Positions 8,916 to 17,675 are shown, counted from the stretch's first letter. The stretch is DNA of 64,000 nt from Paenibacillus sp. RUD330 (GCF_002243345.2 NZ_CP022655.2:3412501-3476500), one strand, 5' to 3'. Translations and numbers: made by a program. Notes: generated from the letters alone by a model not told the origin.

Positions 8916-9875
8916 CTACGGTTCCAGCGCTTTTACCATGGCTGCGGCGGCTTGGTTCAGCGGAGCGTCCAGACCGAGCGTTCCGGCCAGAGAAGCAACC
9001 GCCCCGTTGATGCTGTCGACCTCGCTTCTGCGGCCTGCCCTTGTATCCGCCAGCATGGAGGAGACGTTGCCGGCCGTGAGCCGGCATACTTCCAGCAGCC
9101 GTGCAGGCTCGCTGCCGTCGAGCGCCAATCCGGCACGGGCAAGGATGGCCGCCGTCTCCTCATGCAGCGCTGCCATCAGCTTGCCGGCCTGCGGATGGGT
9201 CGGAAGCTCTCCGTTGCGGATCCCGTACAGCGCGGTAAGCGGATTGATCACAGCATTGAGCAGCAGCTTGCGGTAAATGCGGTTTTCCATATCGTTCGAC
9301 AAAAAAGCGGCGATTCCTGCCTTGTCCGCGGCCTGCTGCCACTTCCCGCGCAGCTTCTGCGAACGGCTGTCAGACGCCGCTTCGTTCGCCGCGCCGTAAT
9401 GGAGCTCTCCGAGGCCGGTATGGATTACGGTCCGGGCGTCTTCCCTCATCGCTCCTTCGCTCGTCACGCCCGCATAGAGAGCGACATTCGGAAGAGCCTG
9501 ACTCAAGCGCTCCATATGCCCGATGCCGTTCTGCAGGCACAGCATGGCGTCCTGCGGGCCTGCAAGCAGGGCCAGCCGGCCAAGAAACGGCGCGTCAAGC
9601 GCCGTCTGCTTGACGCTGAGGATGAACCAGCCGGGCTCCACGGCATTCCCGTTTCCGTACGCATGGCCGTTTCCGATGCCGGCATCCTCCAGCGCCGCCG
9701 CTTCGATGGGAACGGCGAACTCCCCTTCCTGCGTCTTGAGCAGGATCCCGGACTCCCGCAGCGCCTCGGCATGCCGCCTCGTGCGGACGAGAGCGCGCAC
9801 ATCCTCTCCCGCAAGCGACAAGCGCGCGGCGTAGAGAAGTCCGATCGAGCCTGCTCCTATGACCGTTATTTTCAT
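8916..9875 (-). CDS. panE: 2-dehydropantoate 2-reductase
   Basis: NADPH-dependent reduction of ketopantoate to pantoate in pantothenate/CoA synthesis. The N-terminus has the dinucleotide motif GAGSIGLLYAARL (residues 7-19); further on come the NGIGHME segment and the C-terminal helical domain with RKLLLNAVINPLTAL and EVDSINGAV, which carry the family's catalytic Lys and substrate-binding residues. The open frame extends upstream, but GAAGGAGG sits correctly before ATG 9875 and gives 319 residues, the normal length. First gene of a minus-strand group with the DUF3397 protein and perhaps bshC. ApbA/PanE paralogs of other specificity exist, so the exact substrate is inferred. Confidence 0.88.
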   Translation of the reverse strand: MKITVIGAGSIGLLYAARLSLAGEDVRALVRTRRHAEALRESGILLKTQEGEFAVPIEAAALEDAGIGNGHAYGNGNAVEPGWFILSVKQTALDAPFLGRLALLAGPQDAMLCLQNGIGHMERLSQALPNVALYAGVTSEGAMREDARTVIHTGLGELHYGAANEAASDSRSQKLRGKWQQAADKAGIAAFLSNDMENRIYRKLLLNAVINPLTALYGIRNGELPTHPQAGKLMAALHEETAAILARAGLALDGSEPARLLEVCRLTAGNVSSMLADTRAGRRSEVDSINGAVASLAGTLGLDAPLNQAAAAMVKALEP

Positions 9876-9936
9876 GGCTTCATCCCTCCTTCGGCGATTG
9901 TACCAAAAACCGGATGGCCCCAGCATCCGCGGTCAA

Positions 9937-9975
9937 CAAAAAAACGGTTCTTCCGGTTGATCCGGAAGAACCGTT
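9937..9975 (-). terminator. Rho-independent terminator after rsfA
   Basis: Perfect 14-bp stem (AACGGTTCTTCCGG and its complement) with loop TTGAT, followed on the minus strand by a T-rich run. Confidence 0.9.
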
Positions 9976-9984
9976 CGCTTGGCA

Positions 9985-10629
9985 TCATTCGATGCGCTCC
10001 AGGTTGCCGTTGGCATCCATCTTGAATCGCGGCTTCAGCTCGTCGTCCTCGTTCAGCACCGTGAGGCGCCTAGCGCGGTCCATGATCTGAAGCAAAGTCT
10101 TGTAGTCGTCGTTGACGGACTGATAGTCCAGCTGGACATGGTTCGCTTCCCGGGACAGCCGGTCGTTGATCTCCCTGAGGCTGCTCAGCTCCTCGTTGCG
10201 GCTGGTCAGCTCTCTCTCCAGGCGCTTGACATGCCGCTGCAGGTCGGAGAAGGTTGTTTTCCATTGCTTCAAATACCGGATGACGGCTTCGACCGCGATC
10301 GCATCGTCGCCGTATGCCGAATCGAGCAAGGCCGCAGGCTCTGAAGCCGGTTCCGCCAAGGCGGAAACATGGGAGGCAGCCGGCGCCTGTTTCTTCAAAT
10401 AATTCCGTTTCTGCCGCTGCTGCTTCGCGAGCTGAATCGCTTCCTCATACCGCTTGCGCACGCAGCTGTTCCATCTGAACCCGCAGGCCGCGGGCGTTCG
10501 GGCAATCTTCTCCCCCACCTCTTCGAATGCTCCGAGCTGGGTACCGCCATCGCGGATATGTCTTAGTGTCACCTCGGCGAGAATCAGATCGTCGTCCGGG
10601 CTCCATGCATCTTGCCTGACTGCTGTCAT
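9985..10629 (-). CDS. rsfA: RsfA-family prespore-specific transcriptional regulator
   Basis: 214 residues. The N-terminal Myb/SANT-like domain closely matches B. subtilis RsfA: TAVRQDAWSPDDDLILAEV, then HIRDGGTQLGAFEEVG and AACGFRWNSCVRKRY. The middle and C-terminal half is a coiled coil (about 110-180). RsfA is made in the forespore under SigF and tunes the SigF regulon. The gene starts at ATG after a near-perfect AGGAGGTTG site and is monocistronic, ended by its own terminator. The upstream region contains several A/T-rich boxes, but I could not name a SigF or SigG promoter with confidence. Confidence 0.92.
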   Translation of the reverse strand: MTAVRQDAWSPDDDLILAEVTLRHIRDGGTQLGAFEEVGEKIARTPAACGFRWNSCVRKRYEEAIQLAKQQRQKRNYLKKQAPAASHVSALAEPASEPAALLDSAYGDDAIAVEAVIRYLKQWKTTFSDLQRHVKRLERELTSRNEELSSLREINDRLSREANHVQLDYQSVNDDYKTLLQIMDRARRLTVLNEDDELKPRFKMDANGNLERIE

Positions 10630-10823
10630 GCTCGCTACAACCTCCTAACGTAAACGCACTTTCTTTATCCCTATGCCCTTGGTAGAGTTCATAGAATCTA
10701 TCGTTACTAAATTGTATTTCCAATTTTGCAGAGGCTCATACATATTCGTCCTTTCTGCAGGCAATCCTAGAAGCGGCAGGCGGCGGACAAGCAAAAAAGG
10801 CTTCGGAGAACCTGCGAAAGCGG

Positions 10824-10852
10824 TTTACAGTGATTGCCTGAAACGCTATAAT
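10824..10852 (+). promoter_or_regulatory. SigA promoter for the DUF2626 gene
   Basis: TTTACA at 10824-10829 and TATAAT at 10847-10852, spacer exactly 17 bp, about 40 bp before the start codon. The rest of the 265-bp gap to rsfA is A/T-richer DNA carrying the divergent control regions, with nothing else that I recognise. Confidence 0.85.
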
Positions 10853-10894
10853 GTTCTTTAGCATGCAACACGAGATGGAGAGGGGGATTACCTC

Positions 10895-11131
10895 ATGGCG
10901 CGCATGTTTCGCGTACTTGGCTTTTGGTGTCTTGTGATCGCCCTCATGGCCTTCGCTGGAGATATGACGGAGTTTTCGCTTCTGTTCTTCTTCCAAGCCA
11001 TCGCCTTCTTCTTCTTGGGCTACCTGAACTTTACGGAGCGCACCTACATACTGATGTTCTGGGCCTATATGATTCTCACCTTCCTGGGCTTCAGCTATTG
11101 GACCGTCTTCAAGATGGGATTGCCGTTCTGA
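10895..11131 (+). CDS. yqgY: DUF2626 family small membrane protein (YqgY-like)
   Basis: 78 residues with three hydrophobic segments; the stretch MFRVLGFW near the start and the LNFTERTYILMFWAY region match the small YqgY/DUF2626 family of Bacillales. Function unknown. It starts at ATG after GGAGAGGGGG, has its own strong SigA promoter upstream and a perfect hairpin terminator downstream, so it is a monocistronic, probably well expressed gene. It is one of the few plus-strand genes in the left half. Confidence 0.85.
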   Translation: MARMFRVLGFWCLVIALMAFAGDMTEFSLLFFFQAIAFFFLGYLNFTERTYILMFWAYMILTFLGFSYWTVFKMGLPF

Positions 11132-11155
11132 TTCAGCCCCAAGGCCTTCACGCAC

Positions 11156-11190
11156 AAGAACCGCCCGGACTTCTGTCCGGGCGGTTCTTT
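11156..11190 (+). terminator. Rho-independent terminator after the DUF2626 gene
   Basis: Perfect 15-bp stem (AAGAACCGCCCGGAC and complement) with loop TTCT, ending in TTCTTT. Confidence 0.9.
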
Positions 11191-11266
11191 GCATCTGAGG
11201 GCTCGAGACGGCATAAGGTAAGAAGGAAGCCGATGGACAAGAAGGAGGGGATCTTCCGAAGACGCC

Positions 11267-12394
11267 ATGAAAACAAGACTCCCTGGCCGGATCCTTCTCT
11301 CCCTGCTGGCGGTCCTCCTCCTCGGCCCGCTGGCTGAAACGTTCCCCTTCTCCGGACCGAACGGCGCGGACGAGGTCTATGCGCAAGCCGTACCCGTACC
11401 TTCATCGGACGATGACCGCCAGCTAATGGAGAAAAGCCTTGCCGTCCTGGAGCTGGACCGGGAGCTGGAACGGATCGCCGGCCGCAAGGACGCGCTGCAA
11501 AAGCAGCTCGACGCTTCCGCCCTTCAGCTGAAGCAGCAGGAGGAGCAGCTTCGCGGCCGCAAGCAAAGAGCGGGAGAAGCGCTCAGCCGCTATTACACCG
11601 GCCGCAAGGACATGATATGGAACGCTTTGTTTCAGGTCCGGAATCTCGGCGATTTGTTCCGCATCGTGGACATGATGGATCTGCTGATGGACGGGGACAG
11701 GAAGGCGATCGCGGACTACCGCGTCAAATCCGAGGAGCTGAAATCAAGCCAGGCGGAGCTTCAGCGGCAACAAGCTGCGCTTGACGCAGCCGAGCAGAGC
11801 CTGCTGCAGCAAAAGGCCCGCGCCGAGGAGCTGGATCGCCAGCTTCAGGAAGGCATCGGTGGCAGCAGCGATCCGGAAGCCGTGAAACGGCAGATCGCCC
11901 AGCTGGGCGAAATATGGCAGAACAGCGGACGGGCGGAAGTCCAGGCCTACTTCCGCTTGATGTCCAAGGCGATGAACAAGCTGCCCGCTTGGCTCGAGAG
12001 CCATCCCGATTATGTCAAGCTGGAAAGCGGCGGCTACACGCTCCGGCTGCCGGATGATGCGCTGAATTCCTTCCTCGCCGAGCAGGATGACAGCCTCAAG
12101 GGCTTCCAGTTCCGGTTCGGGGACGGCAAGGTCCAGGCGGGAGGAAGCGACGGGGCCATGAGCGTGGAGGCTTCCGGCATCTATGAAGTCGTCGATACGC
12201 CCAAAAACGGAATCAAGTTCCGGATGGATGAGCTCGTCTTCAACGGCTACAAGCTGCCCAAGGAGACGATGGATGATCTATTGCGGACTTTCGACGTCGG
12301 CTTTTATCCCGGCAAGTTCATTTCCTTTCTCAAAGTGACCTCCGTCCAGGTCGAGGAGCATGAGCTGGTCATCCGGTTCGGCTTTTCCCTGTGA
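11267..12394 (+). CDS. Secreted coiled-coil protein, PcsB/CwlO-like N-domain without a peptidase domain
   Basis: 375 residues: signal peptide (about 1-40, basic start, LLSLLAVLLLG core, cleavage probably after YAQA), then a long coiled coil (about 47-200). This contains the segment SRYYTGRKDMIWNALFQVRNLGDLFRI, which resembles the hinge of PcsB/CwlO-type coiled-coil domains (RYRxG...LEVLLGSKSFSDFL) that are controlled by FtsEX. The remaining 170 residues are globular, and I do not recognise an NlpC/P60, CHAP or other peptidase domain there. ATG 11267 is the best start, though the nearest AAGGAGGGG is unusually far upstream (about 17 nt). Plausible role: a cell-wall scaffold or regulator; this is inference only. 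Confidence 0.7.
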   Translation: MKTRLPGRILLSLLAVLLLGPLAETFPFSGPNGADEVYAQAVPVPSSDDDRQLMEKSLAVLELDRELERIAGRKDALQKQLDASALQLKQQEEQLRGRKQRAGEALSRYYTGRKDMIWNALFQVRNLGDLFRIVDMMDLLMDGDRKAIADYRVKSEELKSSQAELQRQQAALDAAEQSLLQQKARAEELDRQLQEGIGGSSDPEAVKRQIAQLGEIWQNSGRAEVQAYFRLMSKAMNKLPAWLESHPDYVKLESGGYTLRLPDDALNSFLAEQDDSLKGFQFRFGDGKVQAGGSDGAMSVEASGIYEVVDTPKNGIKFRMDELVFNGYKLPKETMDDLLRTFDVGFYPGKFISFLKVTSVQVEEHELVIRFGFSL

Positions 12395-12414
12395 ATCCAA
12401 AGCATCGCCGAATG

Positions 12415-12444
12415 GCGGCCCTCATTTTGCGGAGGGCCGCTTTT
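12415..12444 (+). terminator. Terminator shared by the convergent coiled-coil and solute-binding genes
   Basis: 9-bp perfect stem GCGGCCCTC / GAGGGCCGC followed by TTTT on the plus strand. The stop codon of the opposite gene (12422-12424) lies inside the stem. Confidence 0.75.
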
Positions 12445-13672
12445 CGATGGCCTCAAGCCAGGAAGACGCCAGCTGCTCCGGCGGCATTCCGCCCCGGGCA
12501 TTCCAATAGGATTTCCAGAGCGGAGCGAGCAGGTCGGCTCCATGGAGATGTAGCCGCCCCTCCTTGCCCTGGAATAGCTGCGGCTGCCAGTCTGCCGGAA
12601 AGCCGCCTTCTCCGGAGGAATCTCCGATGTACAGGCTCTGCTTGGGCAGCAGCCTGTACGCCGCATCCGCAGCCCCCTTCCCGGCAGCCGACTCCGTCAT
12701 GCCCGCGATCCACGCCGCAGCGGCGTCGGGGCTTGCGCTCGTAGCCATGATTCCATAACTTCTCATCCGCAGCGAAGCGGTATCGAGCGCCAGGCGGTAA
12801 TCGGGCGTATAGCCTGCTCCGGGATTCCATCGCCTGTATTCCGACCACGGAATGATGGCCGAAAACGCCTTGCCCGCCGCCATGGCCGCTTCCGCTTCCT
12901 CATAGGAGGAGTACGCCTGCATCCCGCCTCCATCCCCTTTGCCCGACAGCGCCTGCTTGAGGCGCTCCGGAAGCCGCTCGGCGCCGGCTTCCGGCTTCCA
13001 TCCGGCGACCCACGCTGCGGCTGCTCCGGCATCGTTTCTTCCGATGAGGACGGTGGCGACGCCAGGATGGCCGGCACCAGCCAGCTCCATCTCTTCCCAT
13101 GCCGTCGGGGGCCGCAGCAGCCCTGCCTCCATCAGCTTGCTGTCCTTCCACACCAGCACATCCGGGTCCGCATCACGGGGCACTCCCCATAAGTAGCCGT
13201 TCCAGTAAAGCGGCTCCCAGAATGCCCCGCTTCCTCCGAAGCCGGCGCTGCCCGCCATCAGCTTGTCCAGCGGCAGGAGGACTCCGGCCGCGGCGAGAGG
13301 GATGATCTCCGAGCTCGGCAGAAGCACGATGTCCCCTGCCTCTCCAAGCAGCGCCCGGCGTCTCCACTCGCCTGTTCCAGTCTCTGCCGGCGTAGAATTC
13401 ACCAGCTGGATATCCCAGCCGGGATGCCTTTGCGCCCACAGGCGGCTTCGTTCCGACAGCGCGGCGTATTCCTGTTCATCCAGGGAAACGCTTACACTGA
13501 GCCGTTCGCGCTGCTCGGCCTTTTCACCGCCGCCCGCAGGAGGCTCGTCCCAGACGGCGGTAGGCTGAGCGCTGCCCGGAGGATCCTCGGCCGGATGCTC
13601 CTGCTGCACGAGCAGCAGAGCGGCGGCGAGAGCGGCTCCCGGCAGCAGCAGGTATTTTTTTCTCGCCATCAT
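12422..13672 (-). CDS. Extracellular solute-binding protein-like, without lipobox
   Basis: 416 residues. An N-terminal hydrophobic segment (LLLPGAALAAALLLV) follows a basic MMARKK start; then come two alpha/beta lobes typical of family 1 ABC solute-binding proteins, for instance GDIVLLPSSEIIPLAAAGVLLPLDKL, YLWGVPRDADPDVLVWKDSKLMEAG and GKAFSAIIPWSEY. Gram-positive binding proteins are usually lipoproteins, but no cysteine follows the signal here, so it is probably secreted or membrane-anchored. No permease or ATPase gene is next to it. Either of two adjacent ATG codons after GGAGGGCGGCG may be the start. It may have become a sensor or regulatory protein. The 235 bp upstream show no other gene. 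Confidence 0.65.
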   Translation of the reverse strand: MMARKKYLLLPGAALAAALLLVQQEHPAEDPPGSAQPTAVWDEPPAGGGEKAEQRERLSVSVSLDEQEYAALSERSRLWAQRHPGWDIQLVNSTPAETGTGEWRRRALLGEAGDIVLLPSSEIIPLAAAGVLLPLDKLMAGSAGFGGSGAFWEPLYWNGYLWGVPRDADPDVLVWKDSKLMEAGLLRPPTAWEEMELAGAGHPGVATVLIGRNDAGAAAAWVAGWKPEAGAERLPERLKQALSGKGDGGGMQAYSSYEEAEAAMAAGKAFSAIIPWSEYRRWNPGAGYTPDYRLALDTASLRMRSYGIMATSASPDAAAAWIAGMTESAAGKGAADAAYRLLPKQSLYIGDSSGEGGFPADWQPQLFQGKEGRLHLHGADLLAPLWKSYWNARGGMPPEQLASSWLEAIEKRPSAK

Positions 13673-13867
13673 CGCCGCCCTCCCTCGGACACGTCTTCCT
13701 TCATCCTATCAAAGTTTCCGGTATCTGTCTGCCAGGCCGGGCAAAAAAATAGGCCGTATGCTCCTTGCGGCAATCTCCTTGCTCATAGGCTGGGGCCGAC
13801 AGACTAGGACTGCAAAGGGCGCATTCAGGATCCGTTCCACGAAATGATCGTCTTCGGCCGGACAACC

Positions 13868-13897
13868 AAAAAAGGCCTCCTGCATCAGGAGGCCTTT
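13868..13897 (-). terminator. Rho-independent terminator after the PhoH2 gene
   Basis: 12-bp perfect stem AAAGGCCTCCTG / CAGGAGGCCTTT, continuing into T-rich DNA on the minus strand. Confidence 0.88.
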
Positions 13898-13907
13898 CCC
13901 TCATTCT

Positions 13908-15239
13908 CTAAAGCAGGTCGGCCGCAAGCTGAGCCAGCTTCGAGCGCTCTCCCTTTTCCAGGTTGATATGTCCGCTCAGCCCCTCCTGCTTGAAGCTTTC
14001 GACGATATGGGTCAGTCCGTTGCTCATGGAATCCAGATACGGATGGTCGATCTGCTCAGGATCGCCCATCAGCACGATCTTGCTCCCCTCGCCGACGCGG
14101 GAGACAATCGTCTTCACCTCATGCCGGCTGAGATTCTGCGCCTCGTCGATGATGATGAACTGGCCCGGGATGGAGCGCCCGCGGATATAGGTCAGCGCCT
14201 CGACCTGAATGCTGCCGAGTCCCATCAGAATCTTGTCGATATCGCCGGACTTCTTGGTATCGAAGAGGAATTCCAGATTGTCGTAGATCGGCTGCATCCA
14301 CGGGCGCAGCTTCTCGTCCTTCTCTCCCGGGAGGTAGCCGATATCCTTGCCCATCGGGACGACGGGGCGCGCAATCAGCAGCTTCTTGTATTTATGCTCA
14401 TCCTCGATCTTGAGCAGGCCGGCCGCGAGGGCAAGCAGCGTCTTGCCGGTGCCCGCCTTGCCGGTCAGCGTCACGAGCGGAATATCGTCGTTCAGGAGCA
14501 GCTCCAGCGCCATCCGCTGCTGGGCGTTGCGGGCGGTGATGCCCCAGACGGGATCATTGCTCAGATACAGCGGCTCCAGCCTCGCCCCATCCTGGCTCAC
14601 CTTCAGCAGGGCGCTCTTGGAGGTTCCGAGCTCATCCCTCAGAATGATGAATTCATTGGGATGGAGCCTGGAGGACAGCTGCAGGCTCTTGATGCTCAGG
14701 AACCGGTAGGAATAGAATTCGTCGATGATGGACGGATGGACGAACAGCGTCGCCGTCCCCGTGTACACATCCGACGGCTCCACCGCCCGATCGGACAAAT
14801 AATCCTCGGCTTGCAGGCCGAGCACATCGGCCTTGATCCGCACCAGCACATCCTTGCTGACGAGCACGACCTCGCGGCCCGCCCCCTCCTCTTCTTCCTC
14901 CATATGGTAATTCAGGGCGACAGCCAGAATGCGGTTGTCATTGGACATCTCCCCGAACATTTCCTGCACCCGTACATAGCTGCGGTGGTTCAGCTCCACC
15001 TTGAGCAGTCCGCCCCTCGGGAGCGAGATGCCTTCATGCAGCCTGCCCTCTTCCCGCATTCCGTCCAGCAGCCGCGACACATGGCGCGCATTGCGTCCCA
15101 GCTCGTCGGCCAGCCGTTTCTTGGAATCGATCTCCTCCAGCACGACGGCCGGGATGATGACTTCGTTGTCGTCGAAAGCGTAGAGAGCCTGCGGATCATG
15201 AAGCAGCACATTTGTATCCAGTACGAAGATTTTGGTCAC
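13908..15239 (-). CDS. ylaK: PhoH2-type PIN-domain ATPase (YlaK)
   Basis: 443 residues with an N-terminal PIN ribonuclease domain (acidic residues Asp8 in VLDTN, Glu35/36 and Asp101) fused to a PhoH ATPase domain (Walker A GKAGTGKT at 260-267, Walker B-like FIIIDEAQN). PhoH2 proteins are RNA helicase/RNase enzymes. It starts at GTG (15237-15239) after AGGAGGGG and is divergent from the YlaJ-like lipoprotein gene, the neighbour it also has in B. subtilis. A second, shorter PhoH without a PIN domain lies at 46208-47179. Confidence 0.92.
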   Translation of the reverse strand: MTKIFVLDTNVLLHDPQALYAFDDNEVIIPAVVLEEIDSKKRLADELGRNARHVSRLLDGMREEGRLHEGISLPRGGLLKVELNHRSYVRVQEMFGEMSNDNRILAVALNYHMEEEEEGAGREVVLVSKDVLVRIKADVLGLQAEDYLSDRAVEPSDVYTGTATLFVHPSIIDEFYSYRFLSIKSLQLSSRLHPNEFIILRDELGTSKSALLKVSQDGARLEPLYLSNDPVWGITARNAQQRMALELLLNDDIPLVTLTGKAGTGKTLLALAAGLLKIEDEHKYKKLLIARPVVPMGKDIGYLPGEKDEKLRPWMQPIYDNLEFLFDTKKSGDIDKILMGLGSIQVEALTYIRGRSIPGQFIIIDEAQNLSRHEVKTIVSRVGEGSKIVLMGDPEQIDHPYLDSMSNGLTHIVESFKQEGLSGHINLEKGERSKLAQLAADLL

Positions 15240-15367
15240 GAAGCAACCCCTCCTGGCGCCTTATAATTCCGGTCCACATGCGATGGTTACATAGCCCTAC
15301 CGGAACAGGGACAAACTAGGTTCGGTTCTACGATCAAGCATCGACGGAAAGGTCAGGTGTCCCCAAC

Positions 15368-15934
15368 ATGAAAAAATGGCTGTCGGCAGCTTTGATTCTA
15401 TGCCTGACGGCGACCGGCTGCGGCACGGTCGCCCATAAGGGCGATTCTCCTTCCCCTGCTGAAGACCAGCGTATTCGTACGAAGCAAACCGATCCCCAGC
15501 CGGAAAAAACGGTCGGGTCGGCCCAGGCCGCCAAACGTCTGGAAGAACTCGCCTCCCGGGTGGAGGGCGTGCGCAAAGCCCATGCCGTCGTGGCCGGCAA
15601 CACAGCCGTCGTCGGCATCGATGTCGACGGCAGCGTCGACCGCTCCCGTGTCGGAACGATCAAATACGCCGTCGCTCAGGCGCTTCGCAATGATCCGCTT
15701 GGCGTCCGAGCCATCGTGACGGCAGACATGGACGTCAATCAGCGGCTGTCGGAGCTTGGCGCCGACATCCGCCGCGGACGCCCGATTCAAGGCTTCGCGG
15801 AGGAAATGGCCGACATCGTCGGACGCATCGTGCCGCAGCTGCCTCGCAATACGGCTCCGGAAAACCGGAATGCCGCATCGCCGGCTCCGATGGACGGCAT
15901 GCACAAAGCCGGCGCGCCGGCTGCACATCGCTGA
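15368..15934 (+). CDS. ylaJ: YhcN/YlaJ family sporulation lipoprotein
   Basis: 188 residues. A lipoprotein signal peptide ends in LTATGC with Cys18 as the lipid-attachment site; then a polar linker and the conserved YhcN/YlaJ domain (AKRLEELASRVEGVRKAHAVVAGNTAVVGIDVDG ... RVGTIKYAVAQALRNDPLGVRAIVTADMDVNQRL). Family members are spore or forespore membrane lipoproteins that affect germination or outgrowth. It starts at ATG after GAAAGGTCAGG. It diverges from ylaK and ends in a strong hairpin. Naming it ylaJ rests on this neighbourhood. Confidence 0.85.
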   Translation: MKKWLSAALILCLTATGCGTVAHKGDSPSPAEDQRIRTKQTDPQPEKTVGSAQAAKRLEELASRVEGVRKAHAVVAGNTAVVGIDVDGSVDRSRVGTIKYAVAQALRNDPLGVRAIVTADMDVNQRLSELGADIRRGRPIQGFAEEMADIVGRIVPQLPRNTAPENRNAASPAPMDGMHKAGAPAAHR

Positions 15935-15948
15935 CCGGCGCCAAAGCG

Positions 15949-15981
15949 CAAAAAGCCTAGTGACAGGTCACTAGGCTTTTT
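15949..15981 (+). terminator. Bidirectional terminator between ylaJ and the LCP gene
   Basis: Near-perfect inverted repeat AAAAGCCTAGTGAC / GTCACTAGGCTTTT with a tiny loop; the plus strand ends in TTTTTGG and the minus strand in TTTTTGC, so it can serve both convergent genes. Confidence 0.85.
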
Positions 15982-16196
15982 GGTTTTGGAGGAGCGGCGA
16001 GTTCCATGGCCAAGCCGCAGAGGACGGGCCTCTGCCATGAAGGCGCGTGCCGGATGTCGATGCACGGCCTTCGGAAATCGTAATGCCGCCATGCGCACGG
16101 AGCTCCGCCATTCGCCCTGCCTCCCGGAATTATAATCGGATCATGATGTCGGCTTCGTAGGTGTAGTATAACATACGTATGCGGCGTCCACGATGG

Positions 16197-17255
16197 TCAT
16201 TCATCCAGTTTGGACTGGAGCGCCTTGCTCGCCTTCGCAACGACAGCCTCGTCCAGATACACGTAGGGGCTTCTCCACTCCCCGGTCAAAGGAATGAAGG
16301 CGATATCCTCCTTGGAGATGCCGAAGTATACCCTCATCATTTCCCGAATATCCGATGCCGGCATATCCGTCTTCACATTGCCTCCGACGGCTCCAAATAC
16401 ATTGCCCAGGCGCAGCAGTCCCGGAACCGACATCATCCGGTCCGTAATCGCCCCGACGACCTGCTCCTGGCGCTCGTTGCGCTCGAAATCGCTCGACATG
16501 TTCTTGCCGTCGTTGGACTTGCGGTAGCGCACGAATCCAAGCGCATCCTCGCCGCCGAGCTTCTGTTCGCCCTTGCGCAGATGGATGCTCGTGCCGCCGG
16601 GCTGGCCGGCATGATCGTCATAGTCCATATCCATGTCGACATTGACGTTCACGCCTCCGAGCGCATCCACCACGTCGGCGAAGCCTTGGAAGTTGACGTT
16701 CGCCGAATACGCGATCGGAATGCCGAGAAAACGGCCGATGGCATCCTTCATCCCCTTGGCTGCGGCATGCTCCGCATTCTCCTGGGAGACGCCCTTTCCT
16801 TCACTCTTGGCATTTCGCAGAAAAGCCGAATAATAGCTGTTGACCTTGCGGGTCTTGTAGCCTTTGACCTCTATTCTGGAATCGCGCGGAATGGAGACGA
16901 CAACCGCGCTTTTGGTCTTCGGATTGAACGCGGCCGCCATAAGGACATCGGTATTCAGCAAGCCGCCTTCTCCTCGCGTATCGACTCCCATGACCAGCAT
17001 GCCGAACGGGCTGCTGCCGATGGAACCGACTTCGGAGCTCGTTCCGTAGCTCATCTCCTTGATCGCCTTGTTCGCGTCCATGAACAGATAGACGCCGTAA
17101 CCGACCGCAATGAAAACAAGCAGCGAGGCGAACAGCATGAATCTTCGCATCCAAAACCGGGGCTTGCGTTTCTTGACGGCGCCACTGCGTGCGCCTCGTC
17201 CTGCCGGCGGGCTGCCGCCCGGCCGGCGCGGGGGGGATCCGTTGCCTGTAGTCAT
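16197..17255 (-). CDS. LytR-CpsA-Psr (LCP) family cell-wall polymer ligase
   Basis: 352 residues: a cytoplasmic, Pro/Gly/Arg-rich N-terminus (1-35), one membrane segment (about 38-58) and an extracellular LCP domain. Family marks include FGMLVMGVDTRGEGGLLNTDVLMAAAFNPKTK, VVVSIPRDSRIEV, GFADVVDALGGVNVNV and LGGEDALGFVRYRKSNDGKNMSSDFERNERQ, which carry the acidic and arginine residues that bind lipid pyrophosphate. LCP proteins attach teichoic acids or other polymers to peptidoglycan. It starts at ATG after GAAGGAGAA, 120 bp downstream of ylaH. The polymer it attaches cannot be told from sequence. Confidence 0.93.
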   Translation of the reverse strand: MTTGNGSPPRRPGGSPPAGRGARSGAVKKRKPRFWMRRFMLFASLLVFIAVGYGVYLFMDANKAIKEMSYGTSSEVGSIGSSPFGMLVMGVDTRGEGGLLNTDVLMAAAFNPKTKSAVVVSIPRDSRIEVKGYKTRKVNSYYSAFLRNAKSEGKGVSQENAEHAAAKGMKDAIGRFLGIPIAYSANVNFQGFADVVDALGGVNVNVDMDMDYDDHAGQPGGTSIHLRKGEQKLGGEDALGFVRYRKSNDGKNMSSDFERNERQEQVVGAITDRMMSVPGLLRLGNVFGAVGGNVKTDMPASDIREMMRVYFGISKEDIAFIPLTGEWRSPYVYLDEAVVAKASKALQSKLDE

Positions 17256-17375
17256 AAATTCTCCTTCATCTGTCCGAAAGGAACGGCGTCATGCCTCGAT
17301 TCCTTTCTTCACAGCGCTATGTCCGCCGCCGGCAATGGCGGAGGCCAAGTGCTTCCATCGTATTTCGGGCCTTGC

Positions 17376-17675
17376 CTAGCTTTCTCCAGCTCCAGGCGCA
17401 TTCTGGCGTTTGGCTTGCCGGCGGTCGTTGAACTGCCGGATCCTCAGCATGAACATCAACAGGACGGCAACCGCCATGCATTGAATGATCGGAAGCTTGT
17501 CGATTTGGAAGACGACCAGAATGGCCGAACCGATAGCCATGATGACGTAGACCAGAATTTCCTTGAGAATCGGCAAGCGCTGCTGCGGACGGAATACCTT
17601 GTTGAAGATATAGATAACGCCTGCCAGAATCAGGATATACGATACGAGCGCATGCTCGCTGAGCCAATGCTGCAT
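17376..17675 (-). CDS. ylaH: YlaH-like membrane protein
   Basis: 99 residues with three hydrophobic segments (about 10-27, 37-58 and 62-80) and a basic, polar C-terminus. Size, topology and its place just downstream of typA fit the YlaH family of Bacillales, whose function is unknown. It starts at ATG after an excellent AAGGAGGAGA site. Between typA and this gene lies a long hairpin; between this gene and the LCP gene I see no terminator, so the two may be co-transcribed. Confidence 0.8.
   Translation of the reverse strand: MQHWLSEHALVSYILILAGVIYIFNKVFRPQQRLPILKEILVYVIMAIGSAILVVFQIDKLPIIQCMAVAVLLMFMLRIRQFNDRRQAKRQNAPGAGES

Noticed and set aside
10736-11386. 216-codon minus-strand frame across the DUF2626 gene
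   Set aside because: Crosses a consensus promoter and a terminator of the plus-strand gene and shows no family.
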